Assembly (NCBI GenBank): GCA_026225155.1
Contig: JAMFSG010000020.1
Coordinates: 1-11,659, forward strand
From: Verrucomicrobiota bacterium
Lineage (GTDB): Bacteria; Verrucomicrobiota; Verrucomicrobiia; Limisphaerales; UBA11358
Length of the DNA: 11,659 bases
Direction: 5' to 3'
This document shows, one piece after another, positions 1 to 8,237 of the stretch; positions within the stretch are counted from its first letter, which is position 1, and every line of letters begins with the position of its first letter. Made by a program: the position numbers and the translations under genes. The notes beneath the pieces were generated by a model, which was given only the letters and a program-made list of their open reading frames with translations, had not been told where the DNA came from and ran no database searches.

Positions 1-809
1 AGCAGCGCGTCGGTCACGTAAAGCGTTGTGCGGTCGCCGATGCTTGGCAACGCAATGAGTTCGGGCAACGCGACGGCAAGCCGGTCGGGGTCATTTTCAA
101 AACGCCGCGTGTTATCCACGCTGCCGAGCGCGAGGCTGAAAAAATGGCCGGCGACCCCGGCGTCGTTTTCATTGATGAGCGGCGCGACGGAAATAATTTT
201 CGTGATCTGCTGGCTGACGAGTTTGGAGACAAAAGATTTTTTGCCGGCTTCGCGGTTGGTCAGGCCAAATTCCAAATCGCCCCAAACGAGCGCGCCGATG
301 ACGGGTGAATCGGGCAGATAAAAAACATTCGGATCATAACCGACATCCGTCGCGCCGGCGACGCGCACACCAAGTTTTTTCCCTAATGTAAAAAACCCGG
401 CGGATTGCAAATCGTCGGCGTGCTTGTCCCAGATGATGATTTTTTGTGGCGGCAAACCGGCGGCAAGCAGGCCGCGCGCAATCGCCGTGACGACGGCGGG
501 ACGCGTGCCGTTGAGCGGACCGGGTTCGGAAAAAACCTTGATGCCGACGGTGTCGTTCGTCGTGACCAAACTGCGCCACGCGGCGGCGACGCTGGCGGTA
601 TGCGTGAAATTCGTCAGGCCAAGATTGAAAACGGTTTCGACCCGCGCGTCGTCCGGCAAAAAGGCGTCGAGCAGATCGTCGCCCGTGGCGATGACCACGC
701 GCACGGCGGAATTCGTCGTTGTCGGCGCAAAAAAATCCGCCGCCGCCGCCCGCCAGCCGAGGGCGAGCAGCGCGAACATCACAAGTTGTCGCCGTGCGTT
801 TCTTGACAC
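1..809 (-). CDS. DUF362 domain protein, exported, 3' end beyond window
   Basis: The minus strand has an open frame from a GTG at 809 to the window edge, giving 269 residues without a stop; an in-frame TAA (825-827) closes it upstream. The N-terminus has a basic segment with twin arginines at residues 6-7, then a hydrophobic stretch (9-18) and an Ala-rich end, resembling a Tat or Sec signal peptide. Residues 88-130 (VGIKVFSEPG, then a TRPAVV helix, AAGLPPQKIIIWD) match the DUF362 pattern, in which a glycine-lysine strand is followed by a helix and a second strand ending in Asp. Proteins of this family are often linked to iron-sulfur or exported redox proteins, but the function is not established. 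An ATG at 779 is an alternative start, but it would drop the twin-arginine segment. The gene diverges from the TPR lipoprotein with only 31 bases between starts. Family assignment is good; function and start are uncertain. Confidence 0.78.
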   Translation of the reverse strand, partial: MSRNARRQLVMFALLALGWRAAAADFFAPTTTNSAVRVVIATGDDLLDAFLPDDARVETVFNLGLTNFTHTASVAAAWRSLVTTNDTVGIKVFSEPGPLNGTRPAVVTAIARGLLAAGLPPQKIIIWDKHADDLQSAGFFTLGKKLGVRVAGATDVGYDPNVFYLPDSPVIGALVWGDLEFGLTNREAGKKSFVSKLVSQQITKIISVAPLINENDAGVAGHFFSLALGSVDNTRRFENDPDRLAVALPELIALPSIGDRTTLYVTDAL

Positions 810-815
810 TTTTGT

Positions 816-837
816 CCGTGGATGTTACCAACCACGG
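816..837. promoter_or_regulatory. Inverted repeat between divergent starts, operator-like
   Basis: CCGTGG (816-821) and CCACGG (832-837) form a perfect 6-bp inverted repeat around a 10-base spacer. It lies entirely inside the 31-base gap between the divergent GTG (809) and ATG (841). Arm centres are 16 bases apart. It could be bound by a dimeric regulator acting on both genes. In RNA it could fold into a hairpin whose 3' arm ends three bases before the ATG of the TPR gene. No convincing -10/-35 pair was seen here. The role is inference. Confidence 0.35.
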
Positions 838-840
838 CGG

Positions 841-2628
841 ATGCTGGCCAAAAAAATTTCAATTTGCAGCGCAATTATATTGCTTGCGCTGACGGTCTTC
901 GTTGCGGGCTGCACGCCGGCGGGGCCGCGCGCGTTTCTCAACGGGAAAAAATACCTGGATCGCGGCGATTATGCGAACGCCGCCGCGCAGTTCAAAACGG
1001 CGGCGACGCTGTTGGCGACGAACGCGCAGGTTTGGAATTATTACGGCGTCGCTTTGCAAGGCGCGGATGAACCGCAGGCGGCGGCGAATGCTTATCAACA
1101 CGCGCTGGAATTGGATCGCGATCTGGTCGAGGCGCATTTTAATCTCGGTAATTTATGGTTGGCTCAAAACCAGCCGGACGCAGCGAAAACAGAATTTACG
1201 GCTTACACGTTGCGCCGGAATAATGATCCCATCGGCTGGCTCAAACTGGGTTCCGCGCAATTGCGGCTGAATGAAACGGTCGTCGCCGAAAAAAGTTTCA
1301 GCGCCGTGCTGGCTTTGAAACCGGGCGACGCAGAAGCTTTCAACGGACTTGGTCTGGCGCGCATCCAGCGGGGAATGCCGCGCGATGCGGCGAAATTTTT
1401 TGCCGCCGCCGTGCAGGCGCAACCGGGATTTGCCTCGGCGATCTTGAATCTTGCGACGGTGAACCAGCAATATCTGCATGACAACAAAACGGCGCTGGAA
1501 AATTATCATGCATATCTCGCGCTCAATCCGCATCCGGCGAATTGGGATGAAGTGAACGGCATCGCGAACCAGCTTGAACAGGCGCAAATCGCGCCGCAGA
1601 TGGCGGCGCGAACGGCAGCGGAACCGCCGGTCGTGAAAACCAATCCGCCCGCGCCACAGCCGCAACCCAGAATAGTTGCCAACAACAGCGCGCCGCGTCC
1701 GGCGGTTTCGCAAAAGCCGGCGCCGACCAAAGTTGCGAGTTACAATCCGCCGCCGGTTTCGTCCGCGCCGGTTCAAGTTGTGCAAGTCCAGCCCGCGCCG
1801 GAAATTGTCACCACGCCGCGCGCCTCGGCAAATCCGCCAGCGACGCAGATGATCAAAGCGGCACCGACTGCGCAATCTTCCGTGGAAGTTCCGATGCCGG
1901 CGGAACCCCCGCAAAAATCCGGTTTCTGGCACAAGCTTTTCAGTTCGTCCAAAAAAACGGACCAGCCGGATTCAAAATATCTCGACAGCGGTTTGACGCC
2001 ACTGCCATCGGATGGTTCAACGCCAGCCCAGCCAGCCACGGTGATTGAACCAGCGAAACCGCTTGCCGTAGCCTCTGCAATCGCGCCGGTGCCGGTGAAA
2101 AAATTTCCGCGTTATAATTATGTTTCGCCGCGCAAACCGGCGGCGGGAAATCACGCGAACGGCACGCCGGCGGGCGGCGCGTTCACAAAGGCGCAACTGT
2201 TCGACCAGGACGAAAAATGGCCGGACGCGGTGCAATGGTATCGGTCGGCGGCGGACGCGGATCCGGCATGGTTCGAGGCGCAATACAACACGGCGGTGCT
2301 CGCGCACAAGCTGCGGATGTATTCGCTGGCGTTGCCGCATTACGAATACGCGCTGGCGATCCAGCCGGATTCGACGGACGCGCGCTACAATTTTGCGCAG
2401 GCGTTGAAGGCGGCGGGTTATGTGCCGGACGCGGTGAATGAATTGAAGAAAATTCTCGAAGCGAATCCGGATGAAACGCGCGCGCATTTGTCGCTGGCAA
2501 ACATCTACGCGCAAAACTTGCACGACGCAACGTCGGCGCGGCGGCACTATCAAAAAGTTCTGGAACTCGATCCCACCAGTCCGCAAGCGCCGGACATCCG
2601 TTTTTGGCTCGCGGCGAATCCGGGTTGA
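841..2628 (+). CDS. TPR-repeat lipoprotein with proline-rich linker
   Basis: This is a 595-residue protein. The start at ATG 841 gives a clean lipoprotein signal: Lys4-Lys5, a hydrophobic core, and a lipobox VAGC with the lipidated Cys at residue 24. Threonine at +2 favours outer-membrane sorting. About six 34-residue TPR units follow (28-232), for example the unit starting AQVWNYYGVA at 62. Next comes a Pro/Ala/Val-rich linker (about 258-445) containing an FWHKLF patch near 362. About four more TPRs (447-583) end the protein. TPR superhelices bind partner proteins, so a scaffold role in the periplasm is likely. It is followed after 51 bases by gspF on the same strand, which suggests a link to type II secretion assembly, perhaps pilotin-like; that is inference from position. 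The frame is open further upstream to 424, but that part lies antisense to the DUF362 gene and is not believed. No good Shine-Dalgarno sequence is visible. Confidence 0.85.
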   Translation: MLAKKISICSAIILLALTVFVAGCTPAGPRAFLNGKKYLDRGDYANAAAQFKTAATLLATNAQVWNYYGVALQGADEPQAAANAYQHALELDRDLVEAHFNLGNLWLAQNQPDAAKTEFTAYTLRRNNDPIGWLKLGSAQLRLNETVVAEKSFSAVLALKPGDAEAFNGLGLARIQRGMPRDAAKFFAAAVQAQPGFASAILNLATVNQQYLHDNKTALENYHAYLALNPHPANWDEVNGIANQLEQAQIAPQMAARTAAEPPVVKTNPPAPQPQPRIVANNSAPRPAVSQKPAPTKVASYNPPPVSSAPVQVVQVQPAPEIVTTPRASANPPATQMIKAAPTAQSSVEVPMPAEPPQKSGFWHKLFSSSKKTDQPDSKYLDSGLTPLPSDGSTPAQPATVIEPAKPLAVASAIAPVPVKKFPRYNYVSPRKPAAGNHANGTPAGGAFTKAQLFDQDEKWPDAVQWYRSAADADPAWFEAQYNTAVLAHKLRMYSLALPHYEYALAIQPDSTDARYNFAQALKAAGYVPDAVNELKKILEANPDETRAHLSLANIYAQNLHDATSARRHYQKVLELDPTSPQAPDIRFWLAANPG

Positions 2629-2670
2629 GCGATTGGTTTGAAACTTTTGGGTTTTTCCGGTTTTTGAATT

Positions 2671-2675
2671 AAGGA
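2671..2675 (+). promoter_or_regulatory. Ribosome binding site of gspF
   Basis: AAGGA lies four bases before the ATG at 2680. It is the clearest Shine-Dalgarno-like sequence of the plus-strand cluster; the genes downstream rely on overlapping or abutting stops and starts. This supports 2680 as the start and suggests that ribosomes enter the secretion block mainly at gspF. The spacing is rather short. Confidence 0.5.
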
Positions 2676-2679
2676 TTTT

Positions 2680-3950
2680 ATGCCGCAGTTTTCATACACC
2701 GCCCGCAAACGCTCCGGCGAACTGGTCGAAGGCGTTTTGGAAGTGGCCGACCGCAGCGCCGCGCTGGCGCAAATCCAGCGTTTCGGTTTGTTTCCGCTTT
2801 CCGTGGACACGGCGAAAGCCGGAGGATTGCCGGAAAATAAACGCGCAACGAAGCGCGGTTTCCATCTGCTTTCACTGCTGCCGCCGACATTGCAGGCGCA
2901 ACTTTCGCAAAAACGAAAACCAAAATTGCAGGAGCTGGCGACGTTCACCACGCAATTGGCGAACTTGTTAAAATCCGGGATGCCGCTGACGGTTGCGCTC
3001 ACGAGCATGACGCATCTACAGACAAAAGGGATTCCGGAAAGTGTCAGCCGCGAGTTGAAGCAGGAAGTGACCGAAGGCCGCGGATTGTCGGACGCGATGG
3101 CGCGGCAGCCGCGAATTTTTTCCGACCTGTATGTCAACATGGTGAAAGCCGGCGAATCGTCCGGCTCGCTGGTGGAAGTGTTGCGGCGCATGGCCACGCA
3201 TTTTCAACAATTCTCGGACATCCAGGCAAAGTTCAAATCGGCGATGATTTATCCGGTGATGGTGATCTGCGTCGGCATTTTGCTCGTGGTTTTTTTCATG
3301 ACGTTCATGATGCCGAAGTTCATTGATATTTTTAACGGCTTCAACGTCGAGCTGCCGTTGCCCACGCGGATGCTCATCGGCACCAGCCATTTGTTCACGC
3401 GATGGTGGTGGCTGATGATTCCGATTGTTTTGGCAATCGTGGTGATCTTCAAACGGTTTCAAGCCAGCGCCGTTGGCGGTCGCAAATTGGACGAGTGGCG
3501 GATGAAAGCGCCGGTGTTCGGCAACGTCGTAAAAATAAATCTGTTCGGCCAGTTCGCGCGCACGCTCGGCACGCTGCTGCAAAACGGCGTGCCGGTTTTG
3601 ACCGCGTTGAAAATCACCGAGCAGGTCATGTCCAACTCGCTCATCAAGGACGCGATCATCAAAACGCGTGAGCAGGTGACGGACGGCAAAACGCTCGCGC
3701 AGCCGCTGGCGCAAAGTAAATTGTTCCCGCAACTGATGGTGGACTTGGTGCGCATCGGCGAAGAAACGGGCGATGTGCCGGGCGCGTTGAACAATCTCGC
3801 GGACACTTACGAAAACGAATTGCAGATCGCATTGCGTGTGATGAGCGATTTGATCGGGCCCGTTTTGATCATCGTCATGGCGATCGTCGTCGGGTTTTTG
3901 CTGTTGAGCATTTTCCTGCCGCTGTTCAAGTTGATTTCATCCATCCACTG

Positions 3951-3951
<1 letters not shown>
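2680..3951 (+). CDS. gspF: Type II secretion inner-membrane platform protein GspF
   Basis: This 423-residue protein is close to the usual GspF/PilC length of about 400. It has the standard layout: a short cytoplasmic N-terminal part (FSYTARKRSGE near residue 4, with the family's G..v.G...a.... pattern), then two T2SSF domains at about 84-214 and 288-420. The first domain ends in a membrane helix near 188-214, with a second helix at 241-260 (WWWLMIPIVLAIVVIF) and a third at about 391-418. The LLKSGMPL and LLQNGVPVL segments are the paired LL..G.pl motifs of the two domains. GspF sits in the inner membrane and couples the GspE ATPase to pseudopilus assembly. The stop overlaps the gspH start (TGATG). 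PilC of type IV pili is the same family, but the following GspH-I-J-K genes point to type II secretion. Confidence 0.95.
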
Positions 3952-4510
<559 letters not shown>

Positions 4511-4514
<4 letters not shown>

Positions 4515-4933
4515 AAATAAAATTCCACCAAGATTCGCGGCGGGCGTTTTCACTTTTGGAAGTGATGATCGCCATCGGAATTTTTTTCCTCGGCTCGTTC
4601 GCGATTTTGACTTTGATTTCCCAATCGCTTTCCAACGCGCAGCGTTTGAAACATCCGCTCGTGGACGCGAGCGCGATCTTGTCGCAAATCTCGCTGACGA
4701 ACCAGTTTGTGGAAAACGAATATGACGGCAATCTTGACGACATTCTCGGCAAGACTTATGCGGGTTATACCTATCGCGGCGAAATCACCGAAGTGCAGTC
4801 CAACCGTCTTTACAGCGCGGATTTTTATATTTTCGCCCCCAGAAATCGCGCGCCGATCGCGCGCACGACGAGTTTGTTTTTCCGCCCGCAATCGCCGCCC
4901 GGCAGTTTGGACGGCGGAAATTTCATCCACTAA
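4511..4933 (+). CDS. gspI: Minor pseudopilin, GspI-like
   Basis: This 140-residue prepilin has a short basic leader (12 residues, ending RRA) and the motif FSLLEVMIAIGIFFLGSFAI. Cleavage is expected after Ala12, with Glu17 at +5. The SLLEVM start and the alanine/leucine-rich helix are typical of GspI, a core minor pseudopilin that pairs with GspJ and GspK at the pseudopilus tip. Length is close to the usual 120-130. The ATG overlaps the gspH stop (ATGA), and the TAA is directly followed by the gspJ ATG, so translation is likely coupled on both sides. The C-terminal part is poorly conserved and is assigned mainly by position between gspH and gspJ. Confidence 0.85.
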
Positions 4934-5743
4934 ATGAAATTTCGACTTTCAAATTTTAAGCGGCGCGCGGAGGAAAAAAATCCGCCGGCAATCCGCCGTT
5001 TGAATTTCCGCCGCGCGTTCACGCTGATCGAGATCATGGTTTCCATCGTGATTTTCAGCCTCGTCATCGCGGCGATCTGCGCGACGTTGATGCTGATCAT
5101 CCGGGCGACGACCGTCGGTCAGGCCGCCGCCGCGCGCGCGCAACGCCAGCGCGTCGTGATGGACACGTTGGAAAATTCGCTGATGTGCATCCAATCGTTT
5201 CAGGCGTCGCCGCAATATTACAGTTTCATCGTGGCAAACGGCGACCAGCCGGTTTTAAGTTTCGCCGCGCGGTTGCCCGCCATTTTTCCGCGCAACAGTA
5301 AATTTATTAATTTGGAAGAAGGCCGCGATTTCAACCTGCGCCGCGTGACCTTCTCTTTGGAGCCGGGCGAGAACCGGCAAAATAATCTGGTGCTGCGGCA
5401 AAAACCGTTGCTCATGGACATGGACGACACGGAACAAAAAAATCCGCTGGTTCTCGCGCAGGACGTGAAAACTTTTTCCATCGAATGCTGGGACACGAAC
5501 CAGCTTGATTGGGTCACGGAATGGGACAACACCAATGCATTGCCGCCGATGGTGCGCATCGGCCTCATTCTTGGCAATGGCAGCGATGATAACAGCCACG
5601 ACAGCGAGGCGGATTCGCAACGCGTCATTGTGCGCGCGTTTTCGCTGCCATCAACGATGATGCCGACGGCGGTGCAAATGGGCGGCGCGGGCGGTGGCGG
5701 TTTCGGCCAACCCCCAATTTCCATTCCGCCGCCGCCGCGTTAA
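4934..5743 (+). CDS. gspJ: Minor pseudopilin, GspJ-like
   Basis: This is a 269-residue prepilin. The leader is basic and 28 residues long, followed by FTLIEIMVSIVIFSLVIAAI, with cleavage expected between Ala28 and Phe29 and Glu33 at +5. Large size for a minor pseudopilin, a beta-rich middle (FSLEPGENRQNNLVLRQKPL near 139) and its position between gspI and gspK all fit GspJ. It ends with an unusual Gly-rich then Pro-rich tail, GGAGGGGFGQPPISIPPPPR, which is probably flexible and exposed in the periplasm. The ATG follows the gspI stop with no gap, and the stop lies four bases before the gspK start. It should sit with GspI and GspK in the tip complex that initiates pseudopilus assembly. Confidence 0.86.
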   Translation: MKFRLSNFKRRAEEKNPPAIRRLNFRRAFTLIEIMVSIVIFSLVIAAICATLMLIIRATTVGQAAAARAQRQRVVMDTLENSLMCIQSFQASPQYYSFIVANGDQPVLSFAARLPAIFPRNSKFINLEEGRDFNLRRVTFSLEPGENRQNNLVLRQKPLLMDMDDTEQKNPLVLAQDVKTFSIECWDTNQLDWVTEWDNTNALPPMVRIGLILGNGSDDNSHDSEADSQRVIVRAFSLPSTMMPTAVQMGGAGGGGFGQPPISIPPPPR

Positions 5744-5747
5744 CGAG

Positions 5748-6830
5748 ATGAAAATTTCTTTGCAACGGAAAAAAGTTCGCGCGTTCGCCGTCGTCGCCGC
5801 GCTGGTGGCGGTCGTGGTGCTGACGCTTTTGGCGGGCGCGTTTGCATATTCAATGAAAGTCGAGACGCGGCTGGCGGCAAACGCGAACAACGATGAACAA
5901 ATGCTTTGGCTCGGACGTTCGGGCGTGGAACTGGCGAGTTGGGTGTTGTCGCAGGAAACGAAACAGCCTTACGATTCGCTGAACGAAATCTGGGCGGGCG
6001 GTCCCGGCACCGGCCCGGAAACGAACAGTCCATTGATGGGTATCTCGTTGACGGATTATCCCGTCGGTTCGCCGCCGGTCGGCACCGTGACCGTGAAAAT
6101 CGTTGACCTCGAACGCAAGATCAACATCAACAACGCGCCGCCGCAACTGCTGCAACAAGTTTTCACGACGATGGGCATTGACGCCAATGCCATTTCTGTT
6201 TTGTCCGATTCCATCCAAGATTGGATTGATACCGATGACGCCACGCGGCCAGCGGGCGCGGAGAGCGATTATTATCAAGGCAAAAATCCGCCTTACTTCG
6301 CGAAAAATGCGCCGATGGATGACATCTCCGAATTGCTGCTGATCAAAGGCGTCACGCCTGCGATGTATTCCGGCACCTCGACCAAAAATCAAGACGCACC
6401 GATCGCGCATCACAAATTGGGTTTCAATAATTCCGCGTCGGGACAGGAACCGGATTATCCGTTTGGGTTCACCAGCATTTTCACGACTTTTTCGTCCGGC
6501 AAAATCAATGTCAACACCGCCGACGCGAACGTGCTGTCGCTCATTCCCGGCATGGACACGGCCAGCGTGCAAAGCCTGCTGAAATTCCGCGCCGGTCCCG
6601 ATGGCGTGGACGGCACGGATGACGACACGCCGTTTCAAAATCCCGGCCAGGTTGCGTCCGCCGGCATCAGTCCGCAGGCGGCGCAACAGATTGCGAATTA
6701 CGTTACTACGCGCAGCACGACTTTTGAAGTTCACGTCACTGCGAAAATCGGCGACCAGACTCGCGAATTTGTCGCCGTCGTTTTCCGCAATGCGCAGAAC
6801 ACGCAAATCGTCCGCTTCTATTGGGAATAA
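5748..6830 (+). CDS. gspK: Minor pseudopilin GspK
   Basis: This 360-residue protein has the features of GspK, the large tip pseudopilin. The N-terminus is RAFAVVAALVAVVVLTLLAG; cleavage after Ala12 leaves Phe13, and position +5 is Ala17 instead of Glu. Lack of this Glu is a known mark of GspK. Two helix-hairpin-helix-like segments are visible: KININNAPPQLLQQV (from about 124) and KINVNTADANVLSLIPGMD (from about 252), with the WIDTDD motif near 160. An acidic loop, DGVDGTDDDTPF (about 285-296), could bind calcium. ATG 5748 follows the gspJ stop by four bases and has a weak CGAG before it. An in-frame ATG at 5694 lies inside gspJ and is rejected because it would put 18 arginine-rich residues before the leader. 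Confidence 0.93.
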   Translation: MKISLQRKKVRAFAVVAALVAVVVLTLLAGAFAYSMKVETRLAANANNDEQMLWLGRSGVELASWVLSQETKQPYDSLNEIWAGGPGTGPETNSPLMGISLTDYPVGSPPVGTVTVKIVDLERKININNAPPQLLQQVFTTMGIDANAISVLSDSIQDWIDTDDATRPAGAESDYYQGKNPPYFAKNAPMDDISELLLIKGVTPAMYSGTSTKNQDAPIAHHKLGFNNSASGQEPDYPFGFTSIFTTFSSGKINVNTADANVLSLIPGMDTASVQSLLKFRAGPDGVDGTDDDTPFQNPGQVASAGISPQAAQQIANYVTTRSTTFEVHVTAKIGDQTREFVAVVFRNAQNTQIVRFYWE

Positions 6831-6841
6831 AATTTTTGGTT

Positions 6842-6878
6842 GGCGCGCAATCAAATCAGCAGTTGAATTTGTCGCGCC
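6842..6878. other. Hairpin-forming intergenic sequence after gspK
   Basis: GGCGCG (6842-6847) pairs with CGCGCC (6873-6878), and inside it TCAA (6851-6854) pairs with TTGA (6863-6866). The structure lies in the 67-base gap between gspK and the next gene. It is not followed by a T run on the plus strand, so it is not a classical terminator. It could protect the 3' end of the gsp mRNA or reduce downstream expression. The fold is read by eye only. Confidence 0.3.
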
Positions 6879-6897
6879 GAAAAATTATCGTCCCGCC

Positions 6898-7365
6898 ATG
6901 CGCGCTTTTTTGATGACGATGTTTTTGCTCGGCTCGCTCGGCTCTGTTTTCGCGGCGGATACGAATGCCGTGACGGGTCGCGTCCTCAAAACGCTGCCGT
7001 TTTTGCTCGACCTGCACGGCGAAGATTCCATCTCGCCGAGTTTGTTCGACCGCGATGCCTATCAAGCGCGTCTGCGTGAACGCACCAATGAAATCACCGG
7101 CGTCCGTTTCGACGTGAAATGGAAAGCCGTCAAAGTTGCCGATGAAAAACTGAAAGTCCGCGTCGAAGCGCGCGGAATCGCCAAAGACGGAACGCCGAAA
7201 TTGAAGACTTTTGAATCCGAAGTTTCCGCCGGAACTTTCAGCAAATGGACAAAATTCACATTTGCCGGCGACGATTACAAAAAATTTGGCTCCGTCGTCG
7301 CGTGGCGCACGACGTTATGGAACGGCGACGAATTGCTCGGCGAACAAAAGTCATTCCTGTGGTGA
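6898..7365 (+). CDS. Small exported protein of unknown function
   Basis: This 155-residue protein has an apparent signal peptide (MRAFLMTMFLLGSLGSVFA, cleavage expected after Ala19). I do not recognise a characterised family. The mature part begins with a polar region containing LPFLLDLHGEDSISPSLFDRD. It then alternates short beta-like segments (RFDVKWKAVK, LKVRVEARGI, KWTKFTF) and ends with VVAWRTTLWNGDELLGEQ before a final KSFLW. This looks like one small beta-sandwich domain in the periplasm. The frame is open into gspK, but 6898 is the first ATG giving a clean signal peptide and no overlap; ATGs at residues 6 or 8 are possible. It lies 67 bases after gspK and its stop overlaps the next GTG start, so it is probably in the same operon. 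A link to secretion is inferred from position alone. Confidence 0.72.
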   Translation: MRAFLMTMFLLGSLGSVFAADTNAVTGRVLKTLPFLLDLHGEDSISPSLFDRDAYQARLRERTNEITGVRFDVKWKAVKVADEKLKVRVEARGIAKDGTPKLKTFESEVSAGTFSKWTKFTFAGDDYKKFGSVVAWRTTLWNGDELLGEQKSFLW

Positions 7366-8198
7366 ACCCGTCGTCCATTTCACTTGTCATCCATTGCGCG
7401 TGCGGCCAGAAATACGGCTGCAAAGTCGCCCCGCGGCATGATGGAAAAATGAACGGCTCCATCGCGTGTCCCGCGTGCAAACGCGATGGAACGGACGAGG
7501 CGAACCGCCAGCTCGCCGCAACCTTGTCTGTTCCCGTAAAAATTTCCTGCGCCTGCGGACAGCCTTATGCTTTTGAGATCATTCCGCAAAATGGCCGGAT
7601 GCCCGCCACTGTCACATGTCCCGCGTGCAAACGCGATGGCACGGCGGAATCCAATCGTCAGCTTGCAGAAATTTTGCGGTTGCCCGTGCCGGTGAAAATT
7701 TTTTGCGCGTGCGGCCAGAAATACGCTTTTGAAATTGTTCCGCGCGATGGCCGGATGCCCGCGTCCATCGCCTGTCCGGTTTGCCAACGCGACGGGACGG
7801 CGGAAGCCAATGACATCATCGCTAAATCTTTTGAGCCGCAAGCCGCGCCGCCGCAAAGTGTCAGCGTGCTTTTGAACACCGTGCAGGCCAGCGTCGCGCC
7901 GCACCTTGTGGACGCGCTCAAAAATGCCGTCGTGCAGGAACTCGCGAGCCAGCGCCGCGAATTGCTCGCCGCGCAACAGACCGCCACCGCCGAACTCACT
8001 GAACTTGCCCGCCGCCTCGAAGCCGTCCAGACGCCGCTGCTGGAACGCCTAAATGCTTATGAAAATCGCGTTCAAGAATTGGAAAAAGAACTCGGCGAAC
8101 AGTCGAAGGAAAATCGCGAACTGCTGAAAATGAAAATCAACATGCTGCGCGAACAGATCGAAACTGAGCGCGGCGCGAACCGGTTGAATTTCAACTGA
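7362..8198 (+). CDS. Triple zinc-ribbon coiled-coil protein, unknown function
   Basis: This 278-residue protein has no recognised name. Three tandem units of 51-52 residues each carry a CxCGQ pair and a CPxC pair, about 21 residues apart: C12/C14 with C36/C39, C63/C65 with C86/C89, and C115/C117 with C138/C141. Each unit ends in a conserved (K/Q)RDGT followed by (E/D)(A/S)N. Four cysteines per unit predict three structural zinc sites. After about 155 come a helical stretch and a long heptad-like coiled coil (about 205-270; RVQELEKELGEQSKENREL). No signal peptide or membrane helix is seen, so a cytoplasmic, probably oligomeric adaptor is likely. The start is taken as GTG 7362, overlapping the previous stop (GTGA); GTG 7359 is equally possible. 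An ATG at 7245 would add an arginine-rich stretch encoded within the previous gene and is rejected. Related single ribbons resemble the MJ0042 type. Confidence 0.8.
   Translation: MNPSSISLVIHCACGQKYGCKVAPRHDGKMNGSIACPACKRDGTDEANRQLAATLSVPVKISCACGQPYAFEIIPQNGRMPATVTCPACKRDGTAESNRQLAEILRLPVPVKIFCACGQKYAFEIVPRDGRMPASIACPVCQRDGTAEANDIIAKSFEPQAAPPQSVSVLLNTVQASVAPHLVDALKNAVVQELASQRRELLAAQQTATAELTELARRLEAVQTPLLERLNAYENRVQELEKELGEQSKENRELLKMKINMLREQIETERGANRLNFN
7395..7785 (+). repeat. Three tandem zinc-ribbon coding repeats
   Basis: The coding sequence holds three direct repeats whose CxCG codons begin at 7395, 7548 and 7704, spaced 153 and 156 bases apart. Segments such as TGCGCGTGCGGCCAGAAATA (at 7395 and 7704) and CCCGCGTGCAAACGCGATGG (near 7470 and 7620) are identical between copies. 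This indicates fairly recent internal duplication or gene conversion. Confidence 0.8.
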
Positions 8199-8205
8199 AA
8201 ATTTT

Positions 8206-8237
8206 GCGGGCGTTTACACTTTCGCCGGCGCTTTTTT
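8206..8237 (+). terminator. Possible intrinsic terminator at the convergent junction
   Basis: GCGGGCG (8206-8212) pairs with CGCCGGC (8223-8229) with one G-G mismatch and a 10-base loop, followed by GC and six T residues (8232-8237). It begins eight bases after the plus-strand stop, so it could end the plus-strand operon. It overlaps the last codons of the opposing gene. The mismatch makes it moderate at best. Confidence 0.33.

Noticed and set aside
734..752. GCC triplet run near the start of the DUF362 gene
   Set aside because: It codes for the alanine-rich end of the signal peptide and is explained by base composition, not a separate repeat element.
334..831. Minus-strand open frame rich in arginine overlapping the DUF362 gene
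   Set aside because: It is a +1 shadow of the DUF362 reading frame; the composition is Arg-rich and no motif is present.
424..840. Plus-strand open frame extending the TPR lipoprotein upstream by 139 residues
   Set aside because: It runs antisense through the DUF362 gene, has no family signal, and would bury the clear lipoprotein signal peptide starting at 841.
1153..1932. Minus-strand open frame of 259 residues opposite the TPR lipoprotein
   Set aside because: It is Arg-rich shadow coding; the plus strand carries regular 34-residue TPR units.
7245..7361. Longer N-terminus for the zinc-ribbon protein from ATG 7245
   Set aside because: It would overlap the previous gene by 120 bases and add an arginine-rich stretch unlike the rest; the GTGA overlap start is more consistent with the operon.
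7395..7785. Three regularly spaced repeats as a possible CRISPR-like array
   Set aside because: The period is 153-156 bases, in frame, and encodes zinc ribbons; it is a protein repeat.
8183..8195. Palindrome GTTGAATTTCAAC at the end of the zinc-ribbon gene
   Set aside because: It lies within codons, has almost no loop, and is not followed by a T run, so it is not a believable terminator.
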